A stretch of 64,000 nucleotides of DNA from VXNE01 sp963665455 (GTDB taxonomy: Bacteria > Pseudomonadota > Gammaproteobacteria > Pseudomonadales > Azotimanducaceae). The notes under the pieces were generated by a model. It saw only the letters and a program-made list of their open reading frames with translations, was not told where the DNA came from and did not search any database. A program made the translations under genes and the position numbers. The DNA lies in the NCBI GenBank assembly GCA_963665455.1, contig OY762279.1:3410001-3474000 (forward strand). Reading direction: 5' to 3'. Within the stretch, counting starts at the first letter, position 1. Each line of letters starts with the position of its first letter. Of this stretch, positions 53,413-60,721 are shown piece after piece.

Positions 53413-54666
53413 ATGATCTTGAGACTCGATGCCGAACGATTGCGGACGCTCGACGACCTTCGGGCGTTTCTGGAGGGGAACGATCCGGTGGCCTTCCGGC
53501 CGGTGGACCGGGGCGAGGCGTACGCGTTCGTGCGGCGCGTGCTGGTGCGGTTCCGCTATGCGGAGTTGCCCAGGGCCGGGAAGGGGCTGGTGAAGGAGTT
53601 CCTGGGGAAGGTGACGGGCCTGTCGCGGGCGCAGTTGACACGGCTGGTCGGCCAGCACGCGCGCACGGGGAGGATCGAGGACCGGCGCCGCGGTCCGGCG
53701 CGCCCCTTCGAGCGGCGCTACACGGCGGCCGACATCCGCCTGCTGGCGGAGGTGGACGAGATCCTCGGGGAGCGGTCCGGCCCGGCCACGCGACGCGTCA
53801 TGCAGCGCGAGTTCGAGGAGTACGGGCGACGCTCGTTCGAGCGCCTCGCGGGGTTGTCGAACAGCCACCTGTATCGGCTGCGCGCGAGCAAGACCTACCG
53901 CCGCCGCCGCACGCGCATCCGCGGCACGCGCGCGACGCACGTCGCGATCGGCGAGCGGCGCAAGCCGCGCCCCGAGGGCCGGCCCGGCTTCCTGCGCGTG
54001 GACACGGTGCACCAGGGCGACCGCGACGGCGACAAGGGCCCGTACCTGATCAACGCCGTCGACGAGGTCACGCAGTTCGAGTACATCGGCGCCGTGGAGC
54101 ACATCTCCGAGGCCTTCCTGATCCCGGTCCTGACCGCGCTGCTCAAGAACTTTCCCTTCGCGGTCAACGGCTTCCACGCGGACAACGGCTCCGAGTACGT
54201 CAACCACCAGGTGGCGCGCCTGCTGCACAAGCTGCACGTCGGGGAGTTCACCAAGTCGCGCCCGCGGCGCTCCAACGACAACGCCCTCGTCGAGGGCAAG
54301 AACGGCTCCGTGGTGCGTCGCCACCTCGGCCACGGCCACATCCCGCGGCACTTCGCCGGCGCCGTCAACGCCTTCACCCAGAACGTGCTGTCGCCGTTCC
54401 TCAACTACCACCGTCCCTGTCACTTCCCGGTCGAGACGGTCGGCGACGACGGGCGCGTGACCAGGCGCTATCCGTATGCCAACGTCGCCACCCCCTTCGA
54501 GAAGTTCAAGTCCCTCGACGGTGCCGCCCGGTACCTCCGGCCCGGCGTCACCCTCGAGCAGCTCGACGCCTTTGCCCGCTCCGCCTCGGACCTCGACGCC
54601 GCGCGCGCCCCCGACGCGGCGCGCGACGAACTGTTCCGCGCCATCCGGGCCGAGGCCGCCGCGTGA
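53413..54666 (+). CDS. Transposase with integrase core (rve superfamily, IS481/ISNCY-like)
   Basis: A 417-aa DDE transposase. A helical N-terminal part with a helix-turn-helix-like segment GLSRAQLTRLVGQHARTG is followed by the integrase core: LRVDTVHQGDRDG (first Asp), NGFHADNGSEYVNHQ (second Asp) and RSNDNALVEGKNGSVVRRH (Glu). A C-terminal zinc-less tail runs through AARYLRPGVTLEQLDAFA. The frame is intact. The exact IS family is not certain from memory; D-D-E spacing fits IS481/IS3-like integrases. The start is ATG 53413. Confidence 0.88.
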   Translation: MILRLDAERLRTLDDLRAFLEGNDPVAFRPVDRGEAYAFVRRVLVRFRYAELPRAGKGLVKEFLGKVTGLSRAQLTRLVGQHARTGRIEDRRRGPARPFERRYTAADIRLLAEVDEILGERSGPATRRVMQREFEEYGRRSFERLAGLSNSHLYRLRASKTYRRRRTRIRGTRATHVAIGERRKPRPEGRPGFLRVDTVHQGDRDGDKGPYLINAVDEVTQFEYIGAVEHISEAFLIPVLTALLKNFPFAVNGFHADNGSEYVNHQVARLLHKLHVGEFTKSRPRRSNDNALVEGKNGSVVRRHLGHGHIPRHFAGAVNAFTQNVLSPFLNYHRPCHFPVETVGDDGRVTRRYPYANVATPFEKFKSLDGAARYLRPGVTLEQLDAFARSASDLDAARAPDAARDELFRAIRAEAAA

Positions 54667-54710
54667 CCGCGCGCATCCAGGGGGAGCAGCGCCGTGGCCC
54701 CGATCCGACA

Positions 54711-54791
54711 CCGCGTTTCCCACCGCCCGCACACCGGCGCTTTACTGTTTGCGGGGATCGCGCCCGTGCACGGCCCGTGGAAAAACGCTCC
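54711..54791. repeat. IS internal segment shared with 36791-36868
   Basis: Non-coding stretch 45 bases after the transposase stop, with TTTGCGGGGA and the palindrome CCGTGCACGG. It matches the remnant downstream of the first IS110 transposase. It may be a structured part of the element's right end. Confidence 0.55.
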
Positions 54792-55079
54792 CCGAACGCG
54801 TCCGGCGGCATCGGGCAACCGCCGCCGGCTCCGTGTCCCGCCCGACAACCCAACACACCATCGACACAGCCCGGAAACGACGTCCCGGACCCGAACGGCC
54901 TCGCGCCTCGGAACGCCTCCGTTCAGGCTCATTTCAGTATGGGATTAGACTCTCCGCCGGCTCGCCATGTCGCCGGCTCGCCACCGCTCCGGGATGGCTA
55001 CGAGGCCGGTGGAAAGACACGAATCGGCGGTTCGTGCGCGTGCTAAGGTGGGGGCGGTCAGACCTCAGGGGAACGCGCC

Positions 55080-55496
55080 GTGCCCTATGTGCTGGCGATC
55101 ATAGTTGGCATCGCGGCAGCGATTGCCGGAATCGCCCTGTCGAGAAGACTCGATGCCGAACGCGCGATCTTCGGTTGGGTGCTCGTCGTCGCCGCGTTCT
55201 GGTACATCAGCTTCGGCGTCTTCCACGGCCAGGCGTTGTCCGACCTCACGCCCCAACTCATCGCCGGTGCCGTGTTCCTGGTCCTGGCCGTGCTGGGACT
55301 GACGAGATCCATCGCGTTCACGTCTGCGGGTTGGCTGCTCCACGTCTTCTGGGACTACCTCGGGCCCTACTTCGGCGAAGTGATCGCGCCGTGGTGGGTT
55401 GCGCCCGCCTGTCTCGGGTTCGACGTCGTCGTTGGCGTGTATCTCCTTGCGCGGTACCGGGGCGTCGCGCCGCTGCCCGAACCCGAAGCGGTTTGA
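55080..55496 (+). CDS. DUF6010-like small membrane protein
   Basis: A 138-aa integral membrane protein with four hydrophobic segments: PYVLAIIVGIAAAIAGIAL, FGWVLVVAAFWYISFGVFHG, LIAGAVFLVLAVLGL and APACLGFDVVVGVYLLA. GWLLHVFWDYLGP between segments 3 and 4 is the conserved His/Trp/Asp motif of the DUF6010 pattern. The function is unknown. The start is GTG 55080. Its TGA stop lies one base before a MITE, which may have replaced its native 3' flank. Confidence 0.72.
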   Translation: MPYVLAIIVGIAAAIAGIALSRRLDAERAIFGWVLVVAAFWYISFGVFHGQALSDLTPQLIAGAVFLVLAVLGLTRSIAFTSAGWLLHVFWDYLGPYFGEVIAPWWVAPACLGFDVVVGVYLLARYRGVAPLPEPEAV

Positions 55497-55742
55497 TTAG
55501 GGAAGGTCTGATTAAGACCTTCCCTAGCGCGGCACAGGGAGGTGCCGCCAAACTCGATGGCGTAAGCCATTGAATTTGCCGTGAAACAGATTCGGGTTCC
55601 GAGGGCAGCAGTCCATGGAGATGCCCCACCGCCGCGTTGGGGGTGTGCCGACGGCATCGCTCCGCGCCGTTGCGGTCGCCGACGGCGTGCCGTTGGGCGG
55701 CCCCGGTTTTGTGGCCCGCCGGCACGGTGGTCGGCGTGGTGC

Positions 55743-57014
55743 TCAGCCGGACTGGGCCCAGTTGACCGTCAGGGTGCCGTCCTGGCGGGCTTCGAGAACG
55801 CCGAACGCGGCGAGCTTGGCGAGCCAACGGGGCGCGTTGCGCTGGACGACGAGCGCCTCGTAGTCGACCTCGGGGTCGCGGTACGGCTCGCCGTCGCGCA
55901 GCACGGCGAACACGGTGCGCGCGAGCTTGTGGGCGGTGGCGACGATGGCGCGCTTGTAGCCGCGGCGGATGGTGAGCGCCTTGTGGTGGGCGTGGAACTG
56001 GCACCCCTTGGTGCGGGCCGCGCCGTGGGCGCAGCCGACGAGCACGGAGCGCAGGTGCTTGGTGCCGGCCTTGGCGCGGGCGTTGCGGCGCTTGCCGGCG
56101 CTCTCGTGGTTGCCGGGACAGACGCCGGCCCAGGCGGCGAAGCGCGCGGCGCTGCCGAAGGTGGCGACGGGATCGGGGCCGGCCTCGATGAGGATGGCGG
56201 CGGCCGAGGCGTGGTCGATGCCGGGGATGGTCTCGAGCAGGCGCCGGGCCGCGTCGTGGTCGGCCAGGCCGTCGTCGATGCGACGATCCAGCCGGTCGAG
56301 GCGCCGGTCGAGCGCGTCGTGCTCGTCGAGCAGGTCGCCCAGGATGAGGCGGTCGGTCTCGCGCAAGGTCATCGACAGGGCCTCGCCGAGGCGGTCGAGC
56401 TTGGCGCGGACGTGGCTGCCCGACGCGTCGAGGATGCTCTCGCGCGGGAGCCGTTCGACCAGTCCGTCGAGAATGCGGCGGCCGTTCATGCCGAAGATGT
56501 CGCTGATCACGCCCCCGACGCGCACGCCGCAGCGGTCGATCACCTTGCTGGCGCGATTGCGCACCCGGCTGCGCTGCGCGAGCAGCGCCTGTCGGTGGCG
56601 GCTCAACGCCCGCAGTTCGCGGAAGTGGCGCGGCGGCACGAAGCTCGGCGCGCCGAGCCCGAACTGGCAGACGCGCGCCAGCCAGCGGCTGTCCGCGACG
56701 TCGGTCTTGCGGCCGCGCAACTGCTTGACCTGCTGCGCGTGCAGCAACTGCACCGCGATCCCCGCCGCGGTCAACGCCTCCAGCGGCGCCTCCCAGTAAA
56801 CGCCGGTCGCCTCCATCGCCGCCGCCTCGACGCGGTGCCCGGCAAGCCACCCGGACAACGCCGCGAGGCCCGGCGCCAGCGCGTCGAAGGCACGCGTCTC
56901 GCAGCGCGGCGCGCCGCCGCCGTCGCACAGGCGCACCGTCGCCGTGATCTCCATCTTGTGCACGTCCAGTCCCGCCGCGCGGGCGTGGACAACGTGCAGT
57001 TCGTCGTTCACCAT
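55743..57014 (-). CDS. IS110-family transposase
   Basis: A 423-aa transposase. The RuvC-like N-terminal domain starts AAGLDVHKMEITATVRL, with AMEATGVYWEAPLEAL and GRKTDVADSRWLARV completing the DEDD residues. A long coiled helical linker contains DEHDALDRRLDRLDRRIDDG. The C-terminal Tnp_20 domain has TIPGIDHASAAAILIEAGP and AGVCPGNHESAGKRRNA (catalytic Ser), then GTKHLRSVLV. GGAG precedes ATG 57014. It is only distantly similar to the other IS110-family enzyme at 35294, so the two insertions are independent. Confidence 0.93.
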   Translation of the reverse strand: MVNDELHVVHARAAGLDVHKMEITATVRLCDGGGAPRCETRAFDALAPGLAALSGWLAGHRVEAAAMEATGVYWEAPLEALTAAGIAVQLLHAQQVKQLRGRKTDVADSRWLARVCQFGLGAPSFVPPRHFRELRALSRHRQALLAQRSRVRNRASKVIDRCGVRVGGVISDIFGMNGRRILDGLVERLPRESILDASGSHVRAKLDRLGEALSMTLRETDRLILGDLLDEHDALDRRLDRLDRRIDDGLADHDAARRLLETIPGIDHASAAAILIEAGPDPVATFGSAARFAAWAGVCPGNHESAGKRRNARAKAGTKHLRSVLVGCAHGAARTKGCQFHAHHKALTIRRGYKRAIVATAHKLARTVFAVLRDGEPYRDPEVDYEALVVQRNAPRWLAKLAAFGVLEARQDGTLTVNWAQSG

Positions 57015-57319
57015 GACCTTGCTCCTTCGTTCGGGGAGGGCGAAGGCGGGCGGACCGCTCGGAACAGGAACTCGCGCGCAGGCACGCGGTGCGTTTTGCC
57101 GCTCGTCCACGGCGCGGGGCCGGGTACGGTCCGGGGCTCGCGACCGATGCGGTCCGGGTCAGTTTGTGGTCGGGGACCTCGCGTCCACCATTATTCGGAC
57201 GACCATCGCCCGCCTTCGCCCTTCATTCTCGCCCGCCCGGCCCAACCACCGCACGCGGGCTGCCTCCGCCTCCCAAGTTTCATGGTTCGGGGTGGACTGC
57301 AAACGCGGTCCATGAGACG
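57015..57319 (-). ncRNA. Candidate IS110 bridge-RNA region (non-coding left end)
   Basis: The ~305 bases upstream of the transposase start are non-coding and GC-rich with many short inverted repeats. In IS110-group elements related to IS621 this end encodes the bridge RNA that pairs with target and donor DNA. I infer the location from element architecture only; I did not identify the guide loops. Confidence 0.35.
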
Positions 57320-57439
57320 TTTGTGGAGCAAGGCGAAACCGCGCTTCTTTGTATGCGAGTGGCAAGCCCCTCGCGCTCCCCGGCTGAGGGCTCTCTTGCG
57401 ACCTGAACAAGCCCATGGACGGGCTTGTTCAGACGTTCC

Positions 57440-58150
57440 CTAGCGCCAGAAGTACCCGTTGCCGGTAGCCCGGTAGCTACGCACGAAGACCTGCTCCATC
57501 GCGATGCCCCGCTCCTCGAACTTCGCACCGAGCGCGAGGTGGTTCGGGTCGTTGGCGTGCTTCTCCGTCGCCGCCATGTCGGTCGTGACCATCACGAACA
57601 CGAGGTCGCCCGTCTTGAGATCGATCTCCCGGTCGGCGTCGGCGGTGGCGAGGCCGCCCGTATAGATCAGCGTCTCGGGCTCTTCGCGCCAGCAGTACTC
57701 CGCGTGTCCGCCGGAGATCTCGATGAATGCCGCCCGCGTCGCGTCGTCCGCGAAGTGCATGCCGAGGAGCGTGACGATGGCGCCGGCCGCGCCGGCCCGG
57801 CCATCGCAGTCGGGGCGTGACCACCATCCGTAGTCGGGAACATCCTCGAACAGGGCCGTCAGCACCCGCCGCTTCGTGACGTCGCGCTCGCCCATCGTCC
57901 GCGTCAGCTCCGCGTGGGCCTCGCGTTCTTGGTGCTTCTTGATGCTGCCCTCTCCCTGCGTGTAGCGCTCGAAGACGAGCACGTTGCGTTCGTCCTCCAG
58001 GTTGACGGCGGCGGCATAGGCGACCGTCTCGGGCTCGCCTTCCCACGCGTCTTGGGCGCGCTTGTCCCAGATGTCCAGCCAACCCTCCATGGTGACGTTC
58101 TCCGGGCGGATCTGGAACTCGACGATGGCGGTCACGGGCGCTTCGGACAT
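57440..58150 (-). CDS. Protein with two antibiotic-biosynthesis-monooxygenase (ABM)-like domains
   Basis: A 236-aa protein with two dimeric alpha/beta-barrel halves. The first is about residues 5-105 (VTAIVEFQIRPENVTMEGWL, RNVLVFERYTQGEGSIKKHQ). The second is about 120-236 (GAIVTLLGMHFADDATRAAF, ETLIYTGGLATADAD). The pattern fits small ABM/EthD-type oxygenases or dimerisation modules; no cofactor site is obvious. Its TAG stop is the terminal CTA of the adjacent MITE, so the native C-terminus may have been cut or altered by the insertion. Confidence 0.7.
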   Translation of the reverse strand: MSEAPVTAIVEFQIRPENVTMEGWLDIWDKRAQDAWEGEPETVAYAAAVNLEDERNVLVFERYTQGEGSIKKHQEREAHAELTRTMGERDVTKRRVLTALFEDVPDYGWWSRPDCDGRAGAAGAIVTLLGMHFADDATRAAFIEISGGHAEYCWREEPETLIYTGGLATADADREIDLKTGDLVFVMVTTDMAATEKHANDPNHLALGAKFEERGIAMEQVFVRSYRATGNGYFWR

Positions 58151-58298
58151 GGGGAAGGCCTCCCTGGGTGGTGTTGTGTGCGGGTGCAGGGTCTTATGGA
58201 CCGTGGCGCCGGGTCAAGGTCGGGCTGACCGCCGGCGCCGAGCCGCGCGCGCTCGTCGCACGGCGGCGCGGGCCGGGTCGCTTACTCGATCGCGCCAC

Positions 58299-58319
58299 CG
58301 GGACCGTGCAGCGGTCCCG
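58299..58319. repeat. Perfect 8-bp hairpin upstream of the selenoprotein gene
   Basis: CGGGACCG and CGGTCCCG pair around TGCAG. It is about 90 bases upstream of the peroxiredoxin start, in a 257-base gap shared with the divergent ABM gene. There is no T-run, so it may be an operator or a 5' UTR hairpin. Confidence 0.35.
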
Positions 58320-58407
58320 CATGGCTCGAGGCCGACGGTGTTTCGTCCTGGCGGCGGATGCGCTAGTGTGGTGTCCCGTGTATATCCGGTACTTCAGAGG
58401 CATCGAC

Positions 58408-58941
58408 ATGAGACTTCGAAGCCGATTCGTTCGACTCGCCGCGTGCCTCGTTGGCGGGTTCCTGACCTGGAGCTGCCTGGCCGTGGAAGTCGGCGACCCG
58501 GCGCCCGACTTCCGTTTGCCGGGATCGGACGGCCGGCAACACGCGCTGACCGACTACCGGGGCCAATTCGTCGTCATCGCGTTCTTCCCGAAGGCCTTCA
58601 CCGGCGGCTGAACCCTCCAGTGCAAGGCGCTGCGTGACAGTGCCCAGGAGATCGAAGCGTTCGACGTCGCGTACTTCATGGCGAGCGTGGATGCGCCCGA
58701 GACGAACAAGGAATTCGCCGAGCAGAATCGGGCCGGCTTCCCCGTTCTGTCCGACCCGGACCGTGCCGTGTCGACCGCCTACGGCGTGTTGTCGGAGCGC
58801 GGCTTCGCGAAGCGATGGACCTACTACGTGGATCCGGAGGGCGTCATAGCCCGAATCGACCGCGAAGTCGATCCACGCACCGCCGGCACCGACCTGGTGC
58901 GCCACCTCGACAGCCTGGGCGTGCCGCGCAAGGACCCCTGA
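58408..58941 (+). CDS. Periplasmic peroxiredoxin, predicted selenoprotein (in-frame TGA = Sec68)
   Basis: Read through one TGA (58609-58611) this is a 177-aa AhpC/TSA-type peroxiredoxin. A signal peptide covers residues 1-25 (FVRLAACLVGGFLTWSCLA). The fold starts VEVGDPAPDFRLPGSDG. The active site reads FFPKAFTGG-U-TLQC, where U replaces the peroxidatic Cys and Cys72 may resolve. The frame continues without another stop through SVDAPETNKEFAEQ, FPVLSDPDRAVSTAYGV and YYVDPEGVIARIDREV. TGA exactly at the catalytic position, conserved sequence on both sides and a SECIS-like hairpin downstream argue for selenocysteine, not a pseudogene. It should reduce peroxides in the periplasm. SelA/B/C/D must be encoded elsewhere. 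Confidence 0.87.
58626..58644 (+). promoter_or_regulatory. Bacterial SECIS-like hairpin
   Basis: GGCGCTG and CAGTGCC form a 7-bp stem (one G-U pair) around the loop CGTGA. The stem begins 15 bases and the loop 22 bases after the TGA, and the loop has G at its second position, as bacterial SECIS elements require for SelB binding. It lies inside the coding frame, as normal for bacteria. Confidence 0.75.
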
Positions 58942-59087
58942 TCCGCCACCCATCGCCTGGGCGAAATCCAGCTCCTCGCGCCGGCGGGCCGTGGTCATCA
59001 CGGTAGCGGTGTTCCTGCCGCCGGAAGCGGGGTAGGCTCGCACCACGGTCGATCTGCATGGGGGATGAGATGAAGGGGGATGGGAAA

Positions 59088-60083
59088 ATGAAACCGCACG
59101 CGTCCGTCTGCGCCACCCTGGCGGCAGCGCTCTTCCTCGCCTTTCTCACCGGATCGGCCAGCGCGATCGAGGCGACGGCGCCGGCCGTGGATGCCGCGCA
59201 GTACCAGCAATGGTTCGAGGAGATCTCGAACTGGGGACGCTGGGGCGACGACGACGAGATGGGGACGCTCAACCTCATCACGCCGGAGAAGCGTCTCGCG
59301 GCCGCGCGGCTGGTGCGGGACGGCGTGGCCGTGTCGATGGCGCTCGACCTCAACACGGTCCCGGACGATCTGAACCAGAATCCGTTCTTCCACGAGCGCG
59401 AGACCTCGGTGTTCGGCAACCACCAGGTGGCGGGCGACGAGTACCGCGTCTCGTACCACGGTTTCGCGCACTCGCACGTCGATGGTCTTCCGCATTTCGC
59501 GCACGGCGGGTTCTTCTACAACGGCCTGCCGTTCGAGGGTCTGGTGGACGGCGTGGACACCCTGGGGATCCACAACGCGAAGGACGGCATCGTCACGCGC
59601 GGCGTCTTGGTGGACATGGCGTGGTTCACGGGGGTCGACTTCCTGGAGCCCGGTGCGGCCATCATGCCGGAGGACTTCGAGGCGTGGGAGGAGCGAACCG
59701 GCATCGAAATCGGCAGCGGCGACGTGCTCCTCGTGCGCACCGGGCGGTGGGAACGTGTCCGGCAGAAGGGCCAGTGGAACTTCATGGAGGCCGCCGCCGG
59801 CTCGCACGCTTCGCTCGCGAAGTGGTTGCGCGAGCGCGACGTCGCCGTGATCGGCTGCGACGGCGTGAGCGACGTGATGCCGGGCAACGTGGAGGGGCTC
59901 TTCAACCCGCTTCACCAACTCGTGCTGGCCGGTCTCGGGATGTTGATCCTCGACAACCTCGACCTCGACGCGGTCGCGGAGGAAGCCCGCAAGCGGGATC
60001 GCTGGGAGTTCCTGTTCGTCGGTGCGCCGTTGCGCGTGCGCGGCGGTACGGGCTCGCCGCTCAATCCGCTCGCGGTGTTCTGA
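59088..60083 (+). CDS. Secreted cyclase-family (kynurenine formamidase-like) hydrolase
   Basis: A 331-aa protein with a signal peptide (SVCATLAAALFLAFLTGSASA) and the cyclase fold. DEMGTLNLITPEKRLAAARL is followed by the metal site HSHVDGLPHF, which corresponds to the family HxGTHxDxPxH region in a divergent form, then VLLVRTGRW and AVIGCDGVSDVMPG. Members hydrolyse amides, lactones or related bonds; the substrate is unknown. I start it at ATG 59088 because a purine-rich GAAGGGGGATGGG precedes it; an in-frame ATG at 59058 is an alternative. Confidence 0.82.
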   Translation: MKPHASVCATLAAALFLAFLTGSASAIEATAPAVDAAQYQQWFEEISNWGRWGDDDEMGTLNLITPEKRLAAARLVRDGVAVSMALDLNTVPDDLNQNPFFHERETSVFGNHQVAGDEYRVSYHGFAHSHVDGLPHFAHGGFFYNGLPFEGLVDGVDTLGIHNAKDGIVTRGVLVDMAWFTGVDFLEPGAAIMPEDFEAWEERTGIEIGSGDVLLVRTGRWERVRQKGQWNFMEAAAGSHASLAKWLRERDVAVIGCDGVSDVMPGNVEGLFNPLHQLVLAGLGMLILDNLDLDAVAEEARKRDRWEFLFVGAPLRVRGGTGSPLNPLAVF

Positions 60084-60194
60084 TCCGTGCCCTCACGGCG
60101 GACGGAGTTCGGCGCGGAAGGTCCGGAACGGCAGGACGCGCGTGCCGCCAGACATGTAATGGCGCTCTCCGAGATGTAGCCGGCCATGGGGCGC

Positions 60195-60394
60195 TAGGGA
60201 AGGTCTGAACAAGACCTTTCCTAGCGCGGCACAGGGATGTGCCGCCAAATTCGATGGCGTAAGCCATTGAATTTGCGGAGCAAGGCGAAACCGCGCTTCT
60301 TTGTATGCGAGGGGCAAGCCCCTCGCGCTCCCCGGCTGAGGGCTCTCTTGCGACCTGAACAAGCCCATGGACGGGCTTGTTCAGACGTTCCCTA
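60195..60394. mobile_element. MITE copy 2 (intact)
   Basis: A 200-bp element with 19-bp terminal inverted repeats TAGGGAAGGTCTGAACAAG (60195-60213) and its inverse at 60376-60394, differing by one base. TA flanks both ends. The left end folds into a hairpin (AGGTCT/AGACCT), and the right end into a strong hairpin with CTGAACAAGCCC opposite GGGCTTGTTCAG. It has no coding frame. It is nearly identical to the halves of the interrupted copy. Its right end forms the TAG stop of the neighbouring minus-strand gene. Confidence 0.88.
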
Positions 60395-60721
60395 TAGCGC
60401 GACGAACGCTGCGGCCCCAAGCCAGGCGGTCGCGGTGGCAGTCATGGCGAGCCAGGACCACAGGCGGTTGCCGGTATGGGCCCTGGCGGCACGCACGATG
60501 CCGACACTGACGACGACCCCGTAGCAGAGCCCGATCGCGGCCACCAGCAGGGCGGCGAGCAGCAACGCGGAACCCCCGATTCCGTCGAGGGACCGGGCCG
60601 CCACCGTCGCATTCAAGGGCCCGGAAATGAGGTTGAGGAGCGCGGTACCCAACACGCCGAAGAGCCACCAGGTCTTCGCCAAGCCGTACTGACCGCGCCA
60701 GAGCCTGGCAATCATCTTCAT
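60392..60721 (-). CDS. Small multi-spanning membrane protein (hypothetical)
   Basis: A 109-aa protein with three hydrophobic segments: KTWWLFGVLGTALLNLISG, ALLLAALLVAAIGLCYGVVV and SWLAMTATATAWLGAAAFVA. The N-terminus MKMIARLWRGQYGLAKTWW is typical of small proteins predicted in many marine proteobacteria; no function is known. Its ATG overlaps the TGA of the upstream amidohydrolase gene (ATGA), so translation is coupled. The stop TAG comes from the inserted MITE, and one or more original C-terminal residues may be lost. Confidence 0.7.
   Translation of the reverse strand: MKMIARLWRGQYGLAKTWWLFGVLGTALLNLISGPLNATVAARSLDGIGGSALLLAALLVAAIGLCYGVVVSVGIVRAARAHTGNRLWSWLAMTATATAWLGAAAFVAL

Larger units (their letters stand above)
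53333..54944 (+). mobile_element. Insertion sequence with rve-type transposase and imperfect terminal inverted repeats
   Basis: The left end TCCCAC...GAAGTGAGCCTGAAG (53333-53355) is inverted at the right end (54921-54944, reading TCCCAT...GAAATGAGCCTGAA on the minus strand). The left end is present twice as a direct repeat; the second copy is at 53368-53390. The element is 1.6 kb and holds one intact transposase gene. About 280 bases of non-coding DNA lie between the transposase stop and the right end, including the segment shared with 36791-36868. No clear target duplication is seen. Confidence 0.75.
55580..57319 (-). mobile_element. IS110-family insertion sequence inside MITE copy 1
   Basis: Comparison with the intact MITE places the insertion between GAATTTGC and GGAGCAAGG. 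TTTGC (55575-55579) lies on the left and TTTGT (57320-57324) on the right. The element is about 1.74 kb, with one transposase gene on the minus strand, 163 bases after it and about 305 bases before it. IS110 elements insert without long target duplications, which fits the short TTTGY repeat. Confidence 0.8.
55498..57442. mobile_element. MITE copy 1, interrupted by an IS110-family element
   Basis: The left TIR TAGGGAAGGTCTGATTAAG (55498-55516) and right TIR (57424-57442, inverse complement TAGGGAACGTCTGAACAAG) bound a ~200-bp element also present intact at 60195-60394. The left 82 bases and right ~120 bases match the intact copy closely and are separated by the IS110 insertion. The MITE carries hairpins at both ends and no coding frame. 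The right TIR provides the TAG stop of the neighbouring minus-strand gene. Confidence 0.85.

Noticed and set aside
53185..54732. Minus-strand frame of about 515 codons opposite the rve transposase
   Set aside because: Antisense shadow; low-complexity composition and no motif.
58609..58611. In-frame stop splitting the peroxiredoxin, i.e. a pseudogene or two separate genes
   Set aside because: The TGA sits precisely at the catalytic Cys position, the frame is intact on both sides and a SECIS-like hairpin follows; random decay would rarely produce this.
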